Origin: Gracilariopsis chorda
Lineage: Eukaryota; Rhodophyta; Florideophyceae; Gracilariales; Gracilariaceae
NCBI GenBank assembly: GCA_003194525.1
Contig: NBIV01000010.1
Span: 434,001-498,000 of the forward strand
DNA length: 64,000 nt
Reading direction: 5' to 3'
Shown here: one piece after another, positions 39,820 to 50,899 of the stretch
How the letters are laid out: the number at the start of each line of letters is the position of its first letter
Position numbering within the stretch: position 1 is the stretch's first letter
Notes under the pieces: generated by a model
What the model was told of the DNA's origin: nothing
The model's input: only the letters and a program-made list of their open reading frames with translations
The model's database searches: none
Program-made: the position numbers and the translations under genes

Positions 39820-41496
39820 TTAGTTCACAAAGAACATGCGCTCAGGTAGCTCTTTGTCCGTGATCGCTGAATTCCGGACTAATATGGCCCGAAAAAAGTT
39901 GTCTCCGCGCAGGATAGATTTCACTCTTCCGAGCTCCATCAACTCGGATGAAAACACCCCATTGTTTCTGAAAAAGAATCGATCACCGTCTCGAAGTCTA
40001 AGGAATTCTCTTTCCCATATGGCTAGCAAAGTGCGCCCAAAGGATGATCCGGTCACATGATCCTCAGCCATTAAGCCTGGCCATGCTTCAACGCGATCCG
40101 GAGTCACATAAGCTTGCCGTAATTTCGACTGCACAGAACGATCGGTTGTGATGTTCTCGAACGATGCTGCTTTTGCTTGGCCGAATGCTTGCCGAATCGT
40201 GTTGTATGGGGGTAAGGCATGATCACGCCCCCGTTGTAGATTCAGTGCCACAAGGTCGAAGTTATCCGACTCGCCCTCTACGCCTCTAAACAAGAAATTG
40301 CGTAGGGCGTCAACGACAAGCAGATCAACCTTTTGAGCGCGGCTACTATATGCTCCGCGGAGGAATTGTTCAATACCCATTCGTGTAATTGCATCTGTCT
40401 CACGGAAGAACATGGACATCAATGTAAAAGGATGCAGGAAAGAGTTATTGGGCCCTCTCCGATTGACTCTGTTTCCGACAAGAGTATGACCTACGCGAAA
40501 AGCAGCTGTACTGAATGTGAGACTGACCGTAGGATTAACATTTGTATTGAAACCTTCGTAAGCCGGCAGACTTCTTCCAGTTATTGCTGGATACCATTCC
40601 TCGAAAACGATCTTCTGCCACTGAGCTTCGTTAATCTTCTTCGCGTTTTGAAACAGCAGCTCATCTCCCATTTGTGGAAACTGTTCCTGAAGTTCAGCAG
40701 CAATCGCGTTATGCTCTCTGACGAAGAGAGTGTGTAAAGATGTCAAAGTAGGATGCTCGTTAGCCCGATGGTCCCCCGCAAGAAAGTATCGATTGCCAGA
40801 GCTCGGTGGTGAGTTGACAAAGTCAGTATTGTGGGGCAGCAGGTTTCCGCCACTGGTTTTCATCATTCCGTTCCTTCCAGAGCGAAGAAAGTTGCTTCGT
40901 TCTTCATTTGGACCATACACGTTGGTTAGATCGACGACAGAAGTCAGACTATTCTGTGGCCGCTCAATGGAAAGTAAACTATCGTCTCGGACTCGCATCG
41001 ACCGTTTGAAGGGTAGCTTGTCTCCGAAGCCACCAGCTGCTTCTCCTGGCGGCACCGCGATCGGCATAGTTTCGTCGCTATTCGTTGGGGTTGAAACAAG
41101 CGTATGATCCAAGAACTGACCGACAAATGTTGTCATTTCATTCAAACCCCTTTCATCAAAAGTCTCAGTCATTTGTGCAGACAATAAATTCGATAGAACC
41201 CGTGGCGATGGTAGATCTGAACCTGAAGCGACTTTTGTACTTCTAGCAGCAAAGTAAGAAAACTGCGGGCGATTCGTAGAGCCCCAAAGTTTGGTAGCCC
41301 TTGTGCGATTATTGGTACAGGTACCATCGATCTCTCGAAAGTCCGTGCTACACTTCCTCGCTGCTCGCAAGTTGAAACTAGAGCTGAATGGTTGAATCGG
41401 TGAGAGCTCTGACTTATCAATGCCTTCACCTGACGGCGGTTGAGCCCTTGCGCAGGCAAAGAAGAAGAGTGGGACGATTATGGTAACGACCTTCAT
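39820..41496 (-). CDS. Secreted animal-type haem peroxidase
   Basis: The 558-residue protein begins with a signal peptide (MKVVTIIVPLFFFACARA, cut near residue 18). It belongs to the peroxidase-cyclooxygenase superfamily, which uses H2O2 to oxidise halides or phenols. Active-site residues are visible: distal His131 in GQFLDH, Arg244 and Glu247 in RANEH, proximal His337 in AAFRVGH, plus LHTLFVREHN and LNLQRGRDH. The residue after the distal His is Thr132, whereas animal enzymes have the calcium-binding Asp there (LDHD). No other domains are attached. Likely role is extracellular oxidative or halogen chemistry. No intron; a TATA-like box lies 85 bp upstream. Confidence 0.9.
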   Translation of the reverse strand: MKVVTIIVPLFFFACARAQPPSGEGIDKSELSPIQPFSSSFNLRAARKCSTDFREIDGTCTNNRTRATKLWGSTNRPQFSYFAARSTKVASGSDLPSPRVLSNLLSAQMTETFDERGLNEMTTFVGQFLDHTLVSTPTNSDETMPIAVPPGEAAGGFGDKLPFKRSMRVRDDSLLSIERPQNSLTSVVDLTNVYGPNEERSNFLRSGRNGMMKTSGGNLLPHNTDFVNSPPSSGNRYFLAGDHRANEHPTLTSLHTLFVREHNAIAAELQEQFPQMGDELLFQNAKKINEAQWQKIVFEEWYPAITGRSLPAYEGFNTNVNPTVSLTFSTAAFRVGHTLVGNRVNRRGPNNSFLHPFTLMSMFFRETDAITRMGIEQFLRGAYSSRAQKVDLLVVDALRNFLFRGVEGESDNFDLVALNLQRGRDHALPPYNTIRQAFGQAKAASFENITTDRSVQSKLRQAYVTPDRVEAWPGLMAEDHVTGSSFGRTLLAIWEREFLRLRDGDRFFFRNNGVFSSELMELGRVKSILRGDNFFRAILVRNSAITDKELPERMFFVN

Positions 41497-43544
41497 TTTC
41501 AACGTAGAGCGGTGGTTGACACTTGTCTTGGCAGTGTTTGGCAATCTGGCTGCGGGGAAGAGAAAGAGGAATTAACGACGTTTTTATACTATTTCCAAAC
41601 AGATGAAAGGTCCGAAGCTGGTGGAGGAGACCACCGCTGATCAATCTTAAAAAGTGTCTTCCTATGATGGATACGCAAGCTCGGAGGGTAGCAATGTTGG
41701 AAAGACTAACGATCTAGAAACAAAGAAACTCGATTTGAAAACATGTTGACGCATGTTCAAAGCAGGCCAAGACACCAACGAGGTTATAAGGTTGGGGTGG
41801 TGCGGAGAATGGACTTGAGTCGGAGGAGGACTATGGAAAGGCGCTCGCAAATCTACTAGGAGGAGCAGGAATGGTTGCTGAGGTGTAATCAAACGCTGAC
41901 GGAACTCCGGATGGGTTCCACACATTGTATATACTCTCATTACCTGCACTACATGTGTATGTGGCTGTTGTTGAACTGAATGAAGCGTCTGAGAGCACAA
42001 AGCACCGGCTTGGCTTCAATCACGGTGCGAAGGAGGCTCGTGTTTCAGTTAATCCTTACAAGCGGTACCACCTGTCTGACTCTCGAGTTCGTTCGCTGTG
42101 AGTATCAACAAGCATTGGACAACAGTGGAATGGAAAACAAATGCTCTGCTACTTCCACCGAACCAATAGTAAGACCCTGGCCAGAAAAGTTGTTGGTTTA
42201 TCTAGAGAGAGGGGTTCTTTTTAATCTAAGCCCTACCGTAGTCTTGGAATTTGAGACACGAGCTCATATACACACACACAGACACATATAAAGGGCAGTC
42301 TACGAGCATCCGAAGCTCTTGCACGATCAAAGAGGTGCGTCCTACTCTACTATTCAAGCGATAGAAAACGTTTTCAAAACGTTTTAAACATCTTGAAAAA
42401 AGTTTTTGAATGTTGAATAGAAACCAAACCATGCTAGATTCAATCATAGGGATTGAATCTACCATGTCGTCACATCGCGTCTTGTGTCACGCAAAAGGCA
42501 GTCTTTTGCAGTAGAAGAAAACAGGTGTAGTATACTCTCGTTCACGTGAACCTACGTTCCCACACATTTTCTTCTGCGCTCCCCGTCCTCCCGTCACTGG
42601 CGCGCTACTTACAACTTTTCCGTACTCCATTCTTCTTTTGCGCAGCTTTGCGCATTTTTGAAGATCTCCCGAGTTTTTGAGGTTCTTTGAACAAACCTCT
42701 CATGGCCAGCGCTCCTTGCTCAAGTTTTAAGCCGCTCAGAGCCTCTAAAATGCACAACGTGTACGCTTTCCTCTTCAGTAAATCTGTCGCCACGCTACAC
42801 GATATTATTGAGTTCTTAAATGTCATTGACCACTTTAAAACCAGTTTTTCCGGCAAACCCTTTCTAATTGCACAAACAATGTGCTTCATGTTCAAAAAAT
42901 GTGAAACCGAACAACTTTCGACCGCATCTCAAAAACAAAAAGAAATAAATTGAAAGTACACTCATTTTTCGAAGCGCTGGGTAGAATAATTTTCATATCG
43001 TCTAATTTTATGCATGGCTGCATTGAGCAATATTGCTGAGGTCCAATCCGTAGGTGCCACAGGGAAAATCAAGCGCTTTCCAAAATTACCTCGGTGTGAA
43101 AAAAAAAACACATGCCAAAGTCCAAAAAGAAAGGTGATTAGTGTTTCAAAAGGTTTTATAGCTCCGTCCAAGAAACGCAAAATCTCCAATTCTACCAAAT
43201 TTAACCATGCAGCCGATTGAAGAGGTATCACGAAGCCGGTGGCAAAGAAATTTAAACAAAAACCGTTCAAAATATCCGAGTTTGCGCGGTTAATTTTAAT
43301 GATTCGTGATGATCAACAATGCCGCTCTTTCTTTCATAATGCGTCACCGACTCTCACTTAAAAAGAGCCCAGCTGGATATAAAAGTGAGACAAACAGAAT
43401 TATGGGTGAATGTCATGAAAAAGCGTTAAAATGATGATCTATGTTGTCCACGAGAAGCTCTTGAGCACTTTTGTGACGTAACAGTTTTTACTGAGAAACC
43501 ATCAACCTTTTCTCGCTCTTTTGGTTACCATAGAGGTTTATGGA
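41497..43544. other. Intergenic, increasingly AT-rich, with hairpins
   Basis: It holds a CA-rich stretch near 42268-42285, an inverted repeat GATTCAATC...GATTGAATC near 42438-42460 and a CTATTCA...TGAATAG pair around 42352-42420. From about 42600 both strands have open frames of 70-100 codons with no recognisable product, for example minus-strand 42605-42889 and plus-strand 43014-43220 (Lys/Arg-rich). I do not call them as genes. They may be decayed transposon sequence. Confidence 0.4.
41581..41588 (-). promoter_or_regulatory. TATA-like box of the haem peroxidase gene
   Basis: TATAAAAA on the minus strand, about 85 bp before the ATG at 41496. Confidence 0.5.
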
Positions 43545-44160
43545 ATGGATTTCGTTCTTCACGGTCCCTTTCGATTGAAAACTATAAGAAACCGTGCCAA
43601 AAGCATCCCAAAGTTAAGAAATGTATGGATACGGAGGTTGGAGGAAGATGCCATAAGCGTAGCGACTGAGAGAGAGAGAGCGCGTTATTATTGGAGAGGG
43701 TTTATTTTGTTTAAGGACTTGCAGGGAGGACGAAGATCTTTTACGGTACTCAAGACGGTTATTGATTATTCAGGAAGCTTTGGTCATTACAAAGGAGCTT
43801 TGGAGTACGATATAATCACTCACGGTGCTGCATGTAGAGTATCTGTATCAATTTCGCAATCCCAGAAGTGTTTCTCTGTGGAATTCCAATACGTGATTAT
43901 GAAGGTCCTTGAGTCAGCAAGTAGCTATTTTTGTGCATGAAAAACAGGTAGATGGGGTGGAAGAAGTGATGGAAACCGCAAGTACTGCTGCTGAGCAATC
44001 GACGTCTGTTCTGAGTTACATCCGGAACAAGAGGAAACTATTGGACGAATTTGCCTTTGCAGAACCACGATTGAAAAACGGAAAGTATAAAAAGAGGTGG
44101 GAGAAACAGATTGAGATGATTAACCGCGCCCTTGGCGATGCTGATGAGAATGAATCTTGA
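43545..44160 (+). other. Two overlapping unassigned open frames, possibly one broken gene
   Basis: From ATG 43545 a frame runs to 43940 (131 residues; DFVLHGPFRLKTIRNR, GRRSFTVLKTVIDYSGSF). A second frame, open from 43909 to 44160, encodes a charged helical segment ending with DADENES. A frameshift or unrecognised intron around 43910-43950 could join them. I recognise no family; the AT-rich, repeat-rich context suggests a transposon-derived or decaying gene. Confidence 0.3.
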
Positions 44161-44346
44161 TAATGCGTAGAAGTTCATTCCTTTATTGGTTCCCTTCGTA
44201 AACTTGAGTCATTGATGTGCTTCTATCCATATTCCGTCTGCTTGCGCGGCCGAGACAAAGTGTCCCACCATCTTGTACTGCGCAGACGACACACTGGAGA
44301 CCTTGTCTCTCGACATGTACCCCTGAATTCTTCTGCAGAAGAAAAC

Positions 44347-44549
44347 AAGAGAACACGGCAGACCCAAACAAGAGAACACGGCAGAAACAAACAAGGGAAC
44401 ACGGCAGACCCCAACAAGAGAACACGGCAGACCCAAACAAGAGAACACGGCAGAAACAAACAAGGGAACACGGCAGACCCCAACAAGAGAACACGGCAGA
44501 CCCAAACAAGAGAACTCAACAGAAACAAACAAGAGAATGCGGCAGAACC
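44347..44549. repeat. 23-bp minisatellite with 69-bp higher-order period
   Basis: Eight full 23-bp units and a partial ninth, consensus AAGAGAACACGGCAGACCC plus AAAC. Three unit types alternate A-B-C-A-B-C-A-B', giving a 69-bp period. Because 69 is a multiple of three, all three plus-strand frames stay open across the array, so long frames here are not evidence of coding. Confidence 0.93.
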
Positions 44550-45049
44550 ATTTCAGATGAGTCATAATCGATTTCAAGCACCCCGCAGATCATATAAACT
44601 ACCAATTGGTCGTTTAGGACAACCCGCACACTAGACATACGCTCAAAGTTGACTATCTTAGTGATAATTCCACCGATTTGTTGAGCGGCCAAGGCTGGAG
44701 AATCTTTCTTCAATCTCTTTGTCAACTGCACTGTTGCGACACCGACAACGCTATTAATCTCTTGCATGACCCTGATTCCCAATCCAGCGCTTCGCCATCA
44801 CCCGCTCCCCCCTTGAAAGCGAATGCCCAGGCGTTTGTAGAAACTCCATCGCCTCATCTTCCCTGTCCTTCCTGTTGCTCATCTGTATGCTTCTTTACTA
44901 CGTTAGAGGCTGTATAGGCTGGCCTACAGCGTATCAACTAGAACAAACATCTCATTCGTTCAAATTGCACTTCCTCTCAACTTCATCGCAGTCTCACGTC
45001 AGCGGGTTTCAGAGATTGGGCTTCCACAAGCTCTGGTTTCATTGCCAGG

Positions 45050-45460
45050 TAACGTACGCCACACCCATCGATGGCTTCAATCGACAGCGGGCCTCCCAGA
45101 CGCAGGTACTGTAGTCGAATGCTATTTCCTTTGGCCAACTGGGGTAGTAGTCTACCAGGGGGTAGTAGCGGCAGAGACCCAGACACTGGGGTGACAATCC
45201 ACTGGGTCTCCTAGTGACACGGGCACCAACTGGCAGCGAGTTGCAATGGGCAAGCGCTATCTCAAGTCCCTACAAGTCGAGAGAATGGTAGCGATGGCTT
45301 GGAGGCCTTTGGAATCCTACTGGCTGCATATGGCGGCAAGAAGACGGCGATGGTGCTTGCCTTTACTCTTCGGAGGCCGGTGGCACTCGAGCAAACTTAT
45401 CTAGCTGGCGAGGCACTCTGACCTAGGAACTATCCTAAACATTAAATAAAATTAGCTACA
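45050..45460. repeat. Left arm of long inverted repeat
   Basis: Reverse complement of this arm aligns with 49545-49960. Shared landmarks read in the right-arm sense: TAAAGGCAAGCACCA, TCCAAGCCAT, CTTGTAGGGAC / CCTGTAGGGACCT, CAGTGGA-TGTCACCC, CTCTGCCGCT. I estimate roughly two thirds identity over about 400 bp. Confidence 0.75.
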
Positions 45461-45688
45461 TAATAAAACCTATGGCCACAATGCCCTGGCACTTGCACTG
45501 TCCCCTGATATCCCCCGCATCATCAGCCAGCTTGGCCAAGTGGAAAATTTGGGCTAGCAATGGTCTGACCTCTGTCTGCCCATCCGCTTGGTTACCTCAC
45601 GCCTCCGCCCACCCGGTGGTCGTTCTCCCACACGTACAATGGTGGCGTACTGCCCGGCCCTCCGAAGCAAACATATTCATATGCATAG

Positions 45689-46732
45689 GATGCCCAGAAA
45701 CTGGTGTTGAGCAACGCAAGCCCACCGGCAGGGTGCATCAGCGCGGCTGTCCACCTGACCAACAATGGAGTCATTCGGTTGACGAAGTCAACATTTTTGG
45801 TAGACGAAGTGAGGTGCATAGATCACATCACTACGCCTCAATGGACTGCTCTCAGAAGGCTCAAGATAAATGGGCTACGTTGCTCGCGCGAAAAGGCAAT
45901 GCAAAAGCTGCTCAACACACGCCCCACCAGAACTCTTCCTATTGGCAGTTACCACGCGTGGAACTGTCTCATTGACAAGGTTCTTCCCGAAATGCACAGG
46001 TTCTCATGTGCGCTATTTCCCATTTGAGCGGCCTCAAAACTGTCTCTGTCAAAGCCCATCTGCCTGGATGATGTTCACACGGCGTGCGACCGAGCTGAAG
46101 TGGATGCAGCCTTGAAGGCATCTTTTCCTCGAGCTGAAGCCGAACCCTTCATAGTTCTCCCTGATACTGACCAAAACGTATCAAAGTCTCTGTTTAGGGT
46201 GAGTCGCTTTGAAAACATTGTCAGTATCACCACTGCGTCGCCACACGCAAGGAAGCGTGCGTGGAAACTCTTTCTTCTCTTTCTCATCGCCAAGCATCCC
46301 AACTTTCACTTTCGCAGCAATGCTCATGATACCATTGCTTTAAAAACCCCTGGCTTTGATTTATCCGGCTTTCCTACGGCCATTAAAACTTTCTTTGCGT
46401 CCTCTTCCCATACCGCTACTATCAAACACAATCGCTTCGCACTTGACGTGCTATGCGATTTCATCACCTCACATTCGCCCACGCAAGCAATTACTGATCT
46501 AATGTTCATCTCCAGAAGTTTTACAACGCAAGAATACTCCGGCGCAGACCGGGCTTCTTACGCCGGCTATACCGCCATGAAGAAACAGTTCATGCATTTG
46601 TGCGGTTGCATATCGTACAAAATCTCTCCAAACAAGTTTGAAATAGGTGGACGTCTGACAACATTTGGAGGCTTTCAGCAGTTCCGAATGAACAAGTCGG
46701 TGGCTGAGACATCCAAACGAAATCAAAGGTGA
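45689..46732 (+). pseudogene. Unassigned element-encoded frame with internal stop
   Basis: One frame, bounded upstream by TAG at 45686 and interrupted only by TGA at 46025-46027, runs about 350 codons. The frame is also open for about 30 codons before the TAG. Segments such as PEMHRFSCALFPI, DDVHTACDRAEVDAALKASF and KRAWKLFLLFLIAKHPNFHF look like real protein. I recognise no family. Its place opposite a Harbinger-like transposase suggests the second protein of that element. Confidence 0.45.
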
Positions 46733-48059
46733 TATTGGGCATGAAAGGTCGGAACCAAGGTGTTCCACAACAGGTCGTTCACGCGCCAGATTTTTGGCAT
46801 CTTCGATGAATAGAGAACCTTTTGACAATACCTCTCGTTCTCCACCTCAATACAAGGCATCAACAAGTAACTTCGTAGCGAACAAAGAGGCCAAGGTCTT
46901 CCAAGAATGGGAATCGACTAGGATCCATAGGTGGGAAAGACAGCATGTGGTGTGGAGGCTGAAGCGGCTATCTCATCACATAGGAAATTTTCATGGCTTC
47001 GCGAAAGACAACGTATCAATCTGGAATATCTTGAATGGGGAACAGAAGATTTTATACGAGGTAAGATAGTTTGAAAAGAGAGAAGAGAAGGACACGCCGG
47101 AACTTTTGAGCGCTCTTTCCACAGCATGCTACAGACTGGTGTGTGTAAGCGATCCTTCTCTTTGGCAGACGATCGTAGAGGCTTGGAGTTGACGTGCTAA
47201 ACGAAGCAAAACGTTCTCTGGGTGGCCATGTGCGACTAGCAGATTTGAGCCGCGCTCAATAAAGGAGTCTCTCAGATTGGCGACGGACTGAACATGGAAA
47301 TTGGCTTGATGACGTCCTGACTTTCGGGACCAAAGTTGATCTTGCCATAGCAACGCACATCGAAGATGAGCAACGGCGTGACGGAGCTACCATGACATTG
47401 ATCCACAGCGTGTGACAGAGCAGGATGGTCATGCCACAGCAGGCCGTTTTGGCGGCGCGTAGCATGCCGCAGATGCTTTGCGGTACCCAGACCTCTGCAA
47501 GTTCCAGAGAATGAATCTTCGAGATGTATTGTTTATCCCGGGATATGCAGTGTCATCCCAATTGGTCAACTTCAACTAGTTTCGTGAGGCAGAGGCTGAC
47601 CCTTGGTGCATGATGCACCGGCGATTGTCAAGAATCTCAACGAAAACAAGACAGAAGACTTGAGACGCTTGTGCAAAGTGTTTTTGGGAGATCCCAACCT
47701 CAAGTTGTGCACAATGTCTGCACTGGACCCCCTTGGACTCGACATGCTTGTCAAGGATTCTGATGTCTTGTGTAGAGAATATCGTGTGTCAATCGAGGAG
47801 GTGGTACCGAACCGCTTTCATGATCAACCTGACGCTGAAGCCAGAGTTGCTAATCGTCCTCCACATTCTTTCTCCTGAATATCTGGGATCGCAAACCTCT
47901 ACGCAGGACGAACAAAATGATACGATTCTGTAATAATGCAGAGTCGAACGCGAGTAAGAGAATAGTTGTCAGCAAAACCCCAAGAACACATAAAACAATC
48001 GCTCGCGTTACACAGCATATCATCACCATGCGGATCCATAAATTAATCCAAGCCATTCT

Positions 48060-49140
48060 CGCAATACGCTAGCCATCGCTCAAAATAGTCCTTTGACTCT
48101 GCTTCAAAACTGAACCAGAGGCCGTATTCAATTTCTTTGCATCTTCACAATTGATGCAGAGGTTCTCCAATCTCATAGCAGTGTTAATAATAATTAAAGA
48201 AACATGTAGGTTAAACTGTAAAGGCCTCCAAAGAACTCCCATTTTCCCTTCATCAGTCCAAACGATTGCTCAACGTGAACGCCATGAGAGGAAAACACAA
48301 AATTAAAACCGTTCTGGTACTTTTTGTTCATGGGACATGGAATTGGAGTTACCACAAAGTTAGTTTAGCGATATGCTTCATCAGCAGCGATCCAAAACCT
48401 CTTGGATAGGCCTGCTTCTTGTAGAAACCTACCAATGTTCGAAAACGAAAGTGCAACACTATCCAAAGTAGATCCCACACAAACTGCAGATGACGGCACA
48501 AATCGGTATATAGCGTCCCCAATTGCCTGTACAGAGACTCCAAAACCCCCCTACGAGTGTAGAACTGCTGATCAGTAAGTCCTTTTGGCATTTAATGTAA
48601 TAAAATAAGAGTACAGTCATTTGATCCTATACATACACCCGGGCAAGATATTAAAATGTTTTTTTGAGGGAGAAAACTCCAGGGAACACCGTTTGTATGC
48701 ACGAAGGTTTGACTTCTCTGGTAGTCCCTCAGAATCGATAAGAGTTTTGCAGGCGCTCAATACTTCATTTAATATGCCAGAGCAAGTACTTTTGCCAATA
48801 CCATAGGTGAGCATGAGATCCCAATAGCTGGCCCAAGCGATGGGTCGTAAAAAGACACCGTGTTTGGTGGCTGCTTGCACGGCTTTCCCATTGCGATGTT
48901 CTTGACCGTCCAACTCATACTATACATCGTTATATTGCGATATAAATGGGCGGATGGATTTCAACGAACGAGAAAATGTAGAACGTGACAAACGAAAGCA
49001 TGATCGAAATTGCTCATCTCTGAGTCCTATATTAACGTTATAAAAACATCTCATGTTTTGTTGAACTTTCTTTGTTCTGCGCGATGTATGAAGAGCATGG
49101 GAGATTTCTGAGAAGGTTCTTGCTGTAATTGAAAGACGGT
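48060..49140 (-). pseudogene. PIF/Harbinger-like (DDE_Tnp_4) transposase, degenerate
   Basis: On the minus strand, fragments in three frames line up in Harbinger order: DEQFRSCFRLSRSTFSRSL (about 49010), WDLMLTYGIGKSTCSGILNEV (about 48810), GFYKKQAYPRG (about 48410), FNFVFSSHGVHVEQSFGLMKGKW (about 48310-48240, holding the third acidic catalytic residue), and NTAMRLENLCIN (about 48180). Several stops and frameshifts separate them, so the copy is dead. Confidence 0.65.
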
Positions 49141-49544
49141 TCTTAGCTGCGAGCGCACACTTGCGGATAGCACGCAGCGTTCCAGTTGGCCGATATGGCG
49201 AATAGGTGGTGAGAGCTGTTGAGGGTTATAGCCAATCTACGTGCCTCTTCGTCCCGTTTGGTGAAAATACCATAACTGCGTGATGCTTTGGCTTTTAAAA
49301 TCATAGAGATTGGCGGCACTGGAATAGATATATTGCATCTTTTCAGTTTTACAAAATGAATGAAAGTGTAGTACAATAGCACTACGGTCAGGCGGCTGGC
49401 AAGCTGGAGTGCCGGGGAGGTGGAAGAAGAACCAGAGCATCACTGGCTCGTGTCATTATTAGCCAGGTGGGTCGGAGATAATTGTGATCTGAATTGTGAC
49501 CTCCGGTGGACCTGGCACTGCAGCACAGTGCACGGTAGACTAGT

Positions 49545-49960
49545 GTAGTATTTTATTTAATTTCTTAGTAGTAGCTACCGGTGGTCTAGAGCGCCTCGCC
49601 GACTATATTAGTTGGCTTGAGTGCAGCCGGCCACTGAGAAGTAAAGGCAAGCACCACCTCGGTCCTCTAGTCGCCCCAAAGCTTCCAGCGGACACAGGCT
49701 TCCAAGCCATGTTTATGAGTGAGCCGGACCTGTAGGGACCTCAGATAACGCCCGCCGATTACGCCTGCACGTCAGAAGGTGCCCATGACACAACTATATT
49801 CCAGTGGACTGTCACCCTAGTGGCTGATACTCTGCCGCTGCAACCCTTAGTAGGTACTACTTCCCCATTTGGCCTTTGGACTAGTATTCTACTACAGAAA
49901 GCTATTCCGAAAAGTACTCTATTCTAGCCCAATTAGGTTGTTGCCATCAATCTAGTGGGG
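49545..49960. repeat. Right arm of long inverted repeat
   Basis: Inverted partner of 45050-45460. Just outside, TATTCGG...CCGAATA near 49973-49998 forms a small additional inverted repeat. Confidence 0.72.
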
Positions 49961-50899
49961 ACTGCTGTTAACTATTCGGCATAAAACTGTTCCGAATAAA
50001 TGTAAATCATCGTTTCATATTCTGCACAGAATTGACGTTTTGCAGAAAATGAACGTTCGCAGCACGAGTTTTCAAACGCTTAGAAGCCAACCCGTCCAAG
50101 ATCCGTCACTGTTCCTCTCCATACTCTGCAGAATTAAAGCTGCATGATTTCAGCATCCGCTCACAAAGTTTGAATGTCATTGAATGAGCAAATCTAACTT
50201 TACAAAGGACTCACTCATTTCCTTCCCGCCAAAACTCCGATGAAAACATTTACTCTGCCAAACCTGCGATCACTAACCCAAAACGCTATTCAAAAAAGCG
50301 CACAAGAACAAGGAAAACTACTCAACTGTCAATCATCCCTCTTTGCAAACTACGCAAACCATTCAAACCAAAGATTTTTCAATGACGCAAATTCCGTGCA
50401 AGACGACGCTCGATATAATGTTCGTTCAGTTACGACTTTTTTACACTCCAAGAAACCACAACATCTTTCACCAAGGCTTATTGCTTTGCAGCCCAACAAT
50501 AATACTCAAAGATCTACAACCTCCAGAACGTTCTGTCAAACATGCATGCGCGTTGTTACCAAAGCATATCTGACGTACCCTTCTATATCCACTTCTTCTT
50601 CTTCTCTTCCTATGACCACGTAAACCGTTCAAAACCGCAACCCTCAGATGGTTGCTTCTTTAGACGTAGAACTCAATTCTAACGGTCTGCTAGTGCAATT
50701 GAACACTTCATACTCACAAAATGTGCACAGACGGAGAACAAAATCGTCTCGCTGTACCATGAGGCTATAAGAATGGCGTTTCGGGAGCGATTTGCATGCC
50801 AAAAGCCCTTCCAAGAGCTGGAAATAATTTACAATATCCAGGAAAGCCGGATACGCTGCGGTTATTATGCTTGGATGCGCACCTTACATCACGGGAGCC
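49961..50899. other. AT-rich spacer, no supported gene
   Basis: A 127-codon plus-strand frame (50240-50623) is Asn/Gln/Ser/Thr-rich and matches nothing known. The frame just before 50930 may contain the degraded N-terminus of the following transposase. Confidence 0.4.

Larger units (their letters stand above)
45050..49960. mobile_element. Inverted-repeat-bounded element, about 4.9 kb, PIF/Harbinger-like (inactive)
   Basis: Long diverged inverted repeats lie at about 45050-45460 and 49545-49960. Between them are a plus-strand broken frame at 45689-46732, further fragments to about 47930, and a minus-strand dead transposase at about 48060-49140. One transposase plus one second protein between inverted ends is the usual PIF/Harbinger layout. 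The alternative is two independent inverted copies of another repeat around an older insertion. Exact ends and target duplication were not resolved. Confidence 0.5.

Noticed and set aside
42246-42290. Loose similarity to 63652-63715 (GGAATT...GAGACA...GAGCT, then CA-rich)
   Set aside because: Partly simple sequence and too short to show homology by eye.
42605-43220. Frames of 70-95 codons on both strands in AT-rich DNA
   Set aside because: Mutually overlapping and unrecognised; more likely decayed repeat sequence.
44183-44634. Repeat-protein frames on both strands across the minisatellite
   Set aside because: All plus frames are open because the 69-bp period is divisible by three; not evidence of coding.
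44516-44782. Minus-strand frame (GVATVQLTKRLKKD...) beside the minisatellite
   Set aside because: The composition is protein-like, but it runs into the minisatellite, has no recognisable domain and no supported start.
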